A stretch of DNA of 8,328 nucleotides, from contig JAJZQK010000115.1 in assembly GCA_021847625.1 (NCBI GenBank), forward strand, positions 1 to 8,328, written 5' to 3'. The position numbers and the translations under genes are program-made. This DNA is from Chloroflexota bacterium (lineage in GTDB: Bacteria; Chloroflexota; FW602-bin22; JAMCYS01). Positions 5,668 through 8,328 of the stretch are shown here, in pieces; within the stretch, counting starts at the first letter, position 1; each line of letters starts with the position of its first letter. The notes beneath the pieces were generated by a model. The model ran no database searches. It was given only the letters and a program-made list of their open reading frames with translations, and was not told the DNA's origin.

Positions 5668-6435
5668 CTACCCTTGCTCCGCGAGGCCCCTGATCTCGAC
5701 GCCCGCCTCGACGAGGGCCTCCCGCACTGCCCTGGCCACGGCGGGGGCCGTGGGCTGGTCGCCGTGGATGCACAGCGTGTCGGCCTGGACGGGGACCCGC
5801 GAGCCGTCGTAGGCCACGACCGTCCCCTCGCATACCATGCGTATCGCGTGGCGGGCAGCCTCCGCCGGGTCGGTCAGCAGCGAGCCCGGCTCCCGGCGGG
5901 AGCGCAGCGTACCGTTCGGATTGTACTGCCGGTCGGCGAAAGCCTCTCGGGCTACCTGCAAACCCTCGGCTTCCCCCGCGGCCATGGCCACGGGCGAGGT
6001 CGCCGAGCACACCAGCACCAGCTGGGGGTCGTAGCGCTTCACGGCCCGGGCGACGGCCCGCGCCACCTTCTCGTCGACCTCGCAGGCGTTGTAGAGGGCG
6101 CCATGCGGCTTGACGTGCGCCAGCCGCACGCCCCGCACGCGGGCGAATGCGTCCAGGGCGCCGAGTTGGTAGAGCAAGTCCGCCTCGACCACCTCCGGCG
6201 GCAGGTCCATGCGGTAGCGCCCGAAGCCCCGCAGATCGAGGTAGCCGGGGTGGGCGCCCACGCCGACCCCCTTGCCCGCCGCCAGGTCGACGGTGCGCGC
6301 CATCACCAGCGGGTCGCCCGCGTGGAAGCCACAGGCGACGTTGGCGGAGGTGATGTGGTCCATCAGCACCTCGTCGAAGCCCAGGCGATAGTGCCCGAAG
6401 CTCTCTCCCAGGTCGCAGTTGAGGTCTACGCGCAT
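5668..6435 (-). CDS. pxpA: 5-oxoprolinase subunit PxpA (LamB/YcsF family)
   Basis: First gene of a complete pxpABC set; PxpA is the TIM-barrel-like subunit of prokaryotic 5-oxoprolinase, which removes the pyroglutamate that forms spontaneously from glutamine and glutamate. Seen: MRVDLNCDLGESFG (residues 1-14), SANVACGFHAGDP (30-42), GVGAHPGYLDLRGFGR (58-73), HVKPHGALYN (107-116), EAFADRQY, and CIHGD near the C-terminus. These are the family's hallmark Asp/His/Glu-rich motifs, all intact. The start is set at ATG 6435: family members begin precisely at M-x-VDLNCDLGE, and GGAGGT at 6444-6449 sits 8 bases upstream. The frame stays open to 6498, but the 21 extra residues (Arg- and Pro-rich) resemble untranslated leader. 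This gives 255 residues, a normal length. A promoter at 6517-6545 fits this start. Confidence 0.95.
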   Translation of the reverse strand: MRVDLNCDLGESFGHYRLGFDEVLMDHITSANVACGFHAGDPLVMARTVDLAAGKGVGVGAHPGYLDLRGFGRYRMDLPPEVVEADLLYQLGALDAFARVRGVRLAHVKPHGALYNACEVDEKVARAVARAVKRYDPQLVLVCSATSPVAMAAGEAEGLQVAREAFADRQYNPNGTLRSRREPGSLLTDPAEAARHAIRMVCEGTVVAYDGSRVPVQADTLCIHGDQPTAPAVARAVREALVEAGVEIRGLAEQG

Positions 6436-6443
6436 AGTAAGCC

Positions 6444-6449
6444 ACCTCC
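6444..6449 (-). promoter_or_regulatory. Ribosome binding site fixing the pxpA start
   Basis: The minus strand reads GGAGGT-GGCTTACT-ATG. This strong Shine-Dalgarno match with 8-base spacing chooses ATG 6435 over the upstream in-frame candidate at 6498. Confidence 0.8.
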
Positions 6450-6516
6450 CGCGCTTCGAGTGCCGGTCGCCGGGAGCAGGTTGGCGAAGTCCGGCCATTC
6501 CCGGCAGCCGCTACCT

Positions 6517-6545
6517 ATTATAGCGCTCCGCCCAGGCCTTGCCCA
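6517..6545 (-). promoter_or_regulatory. Predicted sigma-70 type promoter of pxpABC
   Basis: On the minus strand, TGGGCA (6545-6540, 4 of 6 to TTGACA) is followed after exactly 17 bases by a perfect TATAAT (6522-6517). Transcription would begin near 6510, leaving a leader of about 75 bases before the pxpA ATG at 6435. It lies just downstream of the hairpin at 6587-6612, fitting termination of the ribosomal operon and a fresh start for pxpABC. A perfect TATAAT is notable in sequence this GC-rich. Not experimentally supported. Confidence 0.6.
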
Positions 6546-6564
6546 CGGGCAGCAGGGCCGAACG

Positions 6565-6583
6565 CGTGGTGGCGGGCACCACG
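6565..6583 (-). other. Second hairpin between rpsI and pxpA
   Basis: CGTGGTG (6565-6571) and CACCACG (6577-6583) pair perfectly over 7 bp around a 5-base loop. It lies 3 bases from the larger hairpin at 6587-6612, so a minus-strand transcript would meet two stem-loops in tandem. It may be an auxiliary part of the terminator. Confidence 0.45.
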
Positions 6584-6586
6584 AAA

Positions 6587-6612
6587 GACCGCGGCCGTTT
6601 TCGGCCGCGGTC
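6587..6612 (-). terminator. Probable terminator of the truA-rplM-rpsI operon
   Basis: GACCGCGGCCG and CGGCCGCGGTC form a perfect 11-bp, almost all-GC stem closed by a 4-base loop (TTTT on the plus strand, AAAA on the minus). On the minus strand it is followed by only TTTCGT, a weak T-run, so it is a suboptimal intrinsic terminator; a Rho-assisted or processing role is also possible. It lies about 127 bases past the rpsI stop and just upstream of the predicted pxp promoter. On the plus strand no T-run follows. Confidence 0.65.
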
Positions 6613-6738
6613 GGCTTAGGGAAATATCCTGGCAATCTATGGCTACGCCGGCAAGGAGTCTCGCCACATCGTGCACGCAAGACGCGGCAATCGCCGTTCG
6701 ACCCAAGATCCATAGAGGAAGAGGGCCGGAACGTCAAC

Positions 6739-7137
6739 CTAACGCTTCGTGTACTGCGGGGCCTTGCGGGCACGCTTGAGACCGTACTTCTTGCGCTCCT
6801 TCACGCGCGGGTCGCGCGTGAGCAGCCCGGCCCGGCGCAGCGCCGGCTTCAGCGTCTCATCCGCCCGCACCAAGGCCCGCGCCAGCCCGTGGCTGATCGC
6901 GCCGGCCTGGCCGCTGGTGCCGCCACCGGCTACCTTGACGGTAAGGCTGTACTTGCCGGTGTTGTTCGTGACGCGCAGGGGTGCCAAGAGCACCGTGTGC
7001 AGGCCGGTGCGGCCGAAGTACTCCGGCATCGGCTTGCCGTTGATGACGACCTGGCCGTTGCCGGCGAACACGCGCACTCGCGCCACCGCCTCCTTGCGCC
7101 TGCCGGTTCCGTAGTAGTAGTCCAAGTTCATGCTCAT
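6739..7137 (-). CDS. rpsI: 30S ribosomal protein S9 (uS9)
   Basis: Primary binding protein of the 30S subunit head; its C-terminal tail reaches the P-site tRNA. The 132-residue length is typical. Seen: [16 protein letters not shown] at the N-terminus, [34 protein letters not shown], and the basic tail [20 protein letters not shown] ending in YTKR, the conserved Lys-Arg terminus. The start ATG 7137 directly follows the rplM stop (TAGATG, no gap), with AAGGAG at 7150-7155 and a 12-base spacer; an in-frame ATG at 7131 is a less likely alternative. The gene order rplM-rpsI is nearly universal in bacteria. Translation of rpsI is probably coupled to rplM, and transcription likely ends at the hairpin at 6587-6612. 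Confidence 0.98.
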   Translation of the reverse strand: MSMNLDYYYGTGRRKEAVARVRVFAGNGQVVINGKPMPEYFGRTGLHTVLLAPLRVTNNTGKYSLTVKVAGGGTSGQAGAISHGLARALVRADETLKPALRRAGLLTRDPRVKERKKYGLKRARKAPQYTKR

Positions 7138-7569
7138 CTACAGCTCGATCTCCTTCGGTTGCTGAGCTTCGTGGGGATGCTTGGGTCCAGCATAGACCTT
7201 CAGCTTCCGATATATGTCGTTGCCCAACGGGCCCCGCGGCAACATCCCGCGCACGGCGCGCTCAACCGGACGCTCGGGGTGTCTGGCCAGAAGCTCGCCC
7301 AGGCTGACCCGTCGCAAGCCCCCCGGATAGCCGGAGTGCCGGTAATAGAACTTGTTCCTTAGTTTGCCCGTACCCGTGACGCTGATCCTGTCGGCGTTGA
7401 CGACTATTACGAAGTCGCCGACGTCCATGTATGGCGCGTATAGCGGTTTGCCTTTGCCGCGCAGGATCTGGGCGACGCGGGAGGCAAGACGCCCGAGCGT
7501 CTGGCCTGTGGCATCGACCAGGTACCACTGTGGCCTAACGTCCGAGGCCTTTACCGTTCTCGTCCTCAT
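7138..7569 (-). CDS. rplM: 50S ribosomal protein L13 (uL13)
   Basis: Early-assembly protein of the large subunit that binds 23S rRNA. Seen: QWYLVDATGQTLGRLASRVA near the N-terminus, GDFVIVVNADRISVTGTGKL, FYYRHSGYPGGLR, and the conserved helix ERAVRGMLPRGPLGNDIYRKLKVYAGPKHPHEAQ near the C-terminus (split across residues ~95-130). The start is set at ATG 7569, giving 143 residues, not the upstream in-frame ATG at 7587: AAGGAG (7577-7582) is 7 bases before 7569, the protein then begins MRTRTVKASDVRPQW like its relatives, and this ATG overlaps the truA stop as ATGA. That 4-base overlap implies translational coupling within a truA-rplM-rpsI operon. All expected regions are intact. Confidence 0.98.
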   Translation of the reverse strand: MRTRTVKASDVRPQWYLVDATGQTLGRLASRVAQILRGKGKPLYAPYMDVGDFVIVVNADRISVTGTGKLRNKFYYRHSGYPGGLRRVSLGELLARHPERPVERAVRGMLPRGPLGNDIYRKLKVYAGPKHPHEAQQPKEIEL

Positions 7570-8328
7570 CCAATGACTCCTTGCCATTCGTTTCCATAGT
7601 TGACCCTGGTGAGATACAGCCCCTGGGGGGGCGCCGTCGGTCCCGCCAGGCTCCGCTTCCCAGTGCGGATGATCCTCACGAACGCCGGCAGGTCCACTTT
7701 CCCGGTACCCAGCCAGACGAGCGTGCCGACGATGTTGCGCACCATGTGCGGCAGGAACGCATCCGCCGCGATAGCGATCTCGACGCGTTCGCCGCTACGG
7801 CGGCAACTCGCCTGTTGCACGGTGCGAACCGTCTTCTCCCGTCGTCCGCCGCCGCTAAAGGCAGCAAAGTCGTGCGTGCCCACCAGCTCGCGGCATCCCG
7901 CCTCCATCGCCCCGTCGTCCAGCGGCCAGGCCACATGGTAGGCCCGCTGCCGGCAGACCGGCGACGGCCAGCGGCGATTCAGTATCACGTAGGTGTACTC
8001 GCGGCCGCGGGCACTGAACCTGGCGTGAAAGCCGTCGCCGACCTCGACGCACCGCGACACCGCCACGTCCGCCGGCAGCACCGCGTTCAACGCCCTCAGC
8101 AGGTCCGCCGGGTCGAGCCTCGTCCCGCTAGCGAAGCTGACCACCTGGCCCAGCGCGTGCACGCCGGTGTCGGTACGGCCGGCGGCGGCGATACGAACGC
8201 GGTCCTGGGTTATCCGGTAAAGCGCCTCTTCGATCTCGCTCTGGACCGTCCGTCGCACGGACTGACGTTGGAAGCCGAAGAACTCGCTGCCATCGTACTC
8301 GACGACGAGGGCAAACTGGCGGGATGCG
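7566..8328 (-). CDS. truA: tRNA pseudouridine synthase A (first codons outside window)
   Basis: TruA converts uridines 38-40 in the anticodon stem-loop of many tRNAs to pseudouridine. About 253 residues are visible. The frame is open to the window edge and begins with FALVVEYDGSEFFGFQRQ, the standard TruA N-terminus, so only a few residues are missing; the GTG at 8258 is internal, because conserved sequence precedes it. The catalytic aspartate is in AAGRTDTGVHALGQVV (visible residue 53, equivalent to E. coli Asp60). Later blocks are FHARFSARGREYTYVI, GTHDFAAFS, FLPHMVRNIVGTLVWLGTGK and the C-terminal APPQGLYLTRVNY. The stop TGA overlaps the rplM ATG. This placement ahead of rplM-rpsI is common where the ribosomal cluster ends rpoA-rplQ-truA; rplQ would be expected beyond the window but cannot be seen. 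Confidence 0.97.
   Translation of the reverse strand, partial: ASRQFALVVEYDGSEFFGFQRQSVRRTVQSEIEEALYRITQDRVRIAAAGRTDTGVHALGQVVSFASGTRLDPADLLRALNAVLPADVAVSRCVEVGDGFHARFSARGREYTYVILNRRWPSPVCRQRAYHVAWPLDDGAMEAGCRELVGTHDFAAFSGGGRREKTVRTVQQASCRRSGERVEIAIAADAFLPHMVRNIVGTLVWLGTGKVDLPAFVRIIRTGKRSLAGPTAPPQGLYLTRVNYGNEWQGVIG
7577..7582 (-). promoter_or_regulatory. Ribosome binding site fixing the rplM start
   Basis: The minus strand reads AAGGAG-TCATTGG-ATG, with the site inside the last codons of truA. Because it lies downstream of the alternative ATG at 7587, it can serve only ATG 7569, which settles the rplM start. Confidence 0.85.

Noticed and set aside
5285..6445. A 386-codon minus-strand frame overlapping pxpA and pxpB
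   Set aside because: It is an out-of-frame shadow of pxpA and pxpB, rich in Arg, Gly and Pro, with no domain; the pxpA and pxpB frames carry all family motifs.
6436..6498. Longer pxpA form starting at 6498
   Set aside because: The extra 21 residues are not part of the family, lack a ribosome binding site, and would lie in the leader between the predicted promoter and the strong site for ATG 6435.
5365..7362. A 665-codon open frame on the plus strand opposite pxpB, pxpA, rpsI and rplM
   Set aside because: It runs antisense to four well-conserved genes; its residues are low-complexity Arg/Gly/Ala/His-rich with no recognisable domain. Long antisense open frames are expected at this GC content and codon bias.

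Overview
The window is GC-rich bacterial chromosome, almost entirely ordinary housekeeping sequence, in two converging gene blocks. The best taxonomic guess is Chloroflexota or another deep-branching, thermophile-related lineage. This rests on recalled resemblance of the ArgRS and TrpRS protein sequences, a TrpRS carrying a Thermotoga-type four-cysteine iron-sulfur motif, the truA-rplM-rpsI order, and intergenic palindromes of the GTAGGGGC and ATTCCCGC...GCGGGAAT kinds. It is an inference and not proven by the window.

Layout. On the + strand: the 3' end of argS (2-523), trpS (556-1542), a 260-base gap with GC hairpins, trxA (1803-2132) and thiD (2145-2975). On the - strand, read from the right edge leftward: truA (lacking only its first few codons, 8328-7566), rplM (7569-7138), rpsI (7137-6739), a 303-base gap holding two hairpins and a good promoter, then pxpA (6435-5668), pxpB (5664-4942), pxpC (4951-3950), a 562-base non-coding stretch full of palindromic repeats, and a NUDIX hydrolase gene (3375-2857) whose 3' end runs 119 bases into the 3' end of thiD.

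Function. argS and trpS charge tRNAs; trxA supplies general disulfide reduction; thiD phosphorylates the pyrimidine precursor of thiamine. truA-rplM-rpsI is a tightly coupled translation operon (ATGA overlap, then abutting TAGATG). PxpA, PxpB and PxpC together form the ATP-dependent prokaryotic 5-oxoprolinase that opens pyroglutamate to glutamate; their genes overlap or nearly touch and appear to have their own promoter behind the ribosomal operon's terminator.

No new defence, mobile or biosynthetic system is visible. The points most worth checking are the Fe-S type TrpRS, the long thiD/NUDIX tail-to-tail overlap, and the paired hairpin repeat at 3620-3696, whose two arms differ by a compensated base pair.
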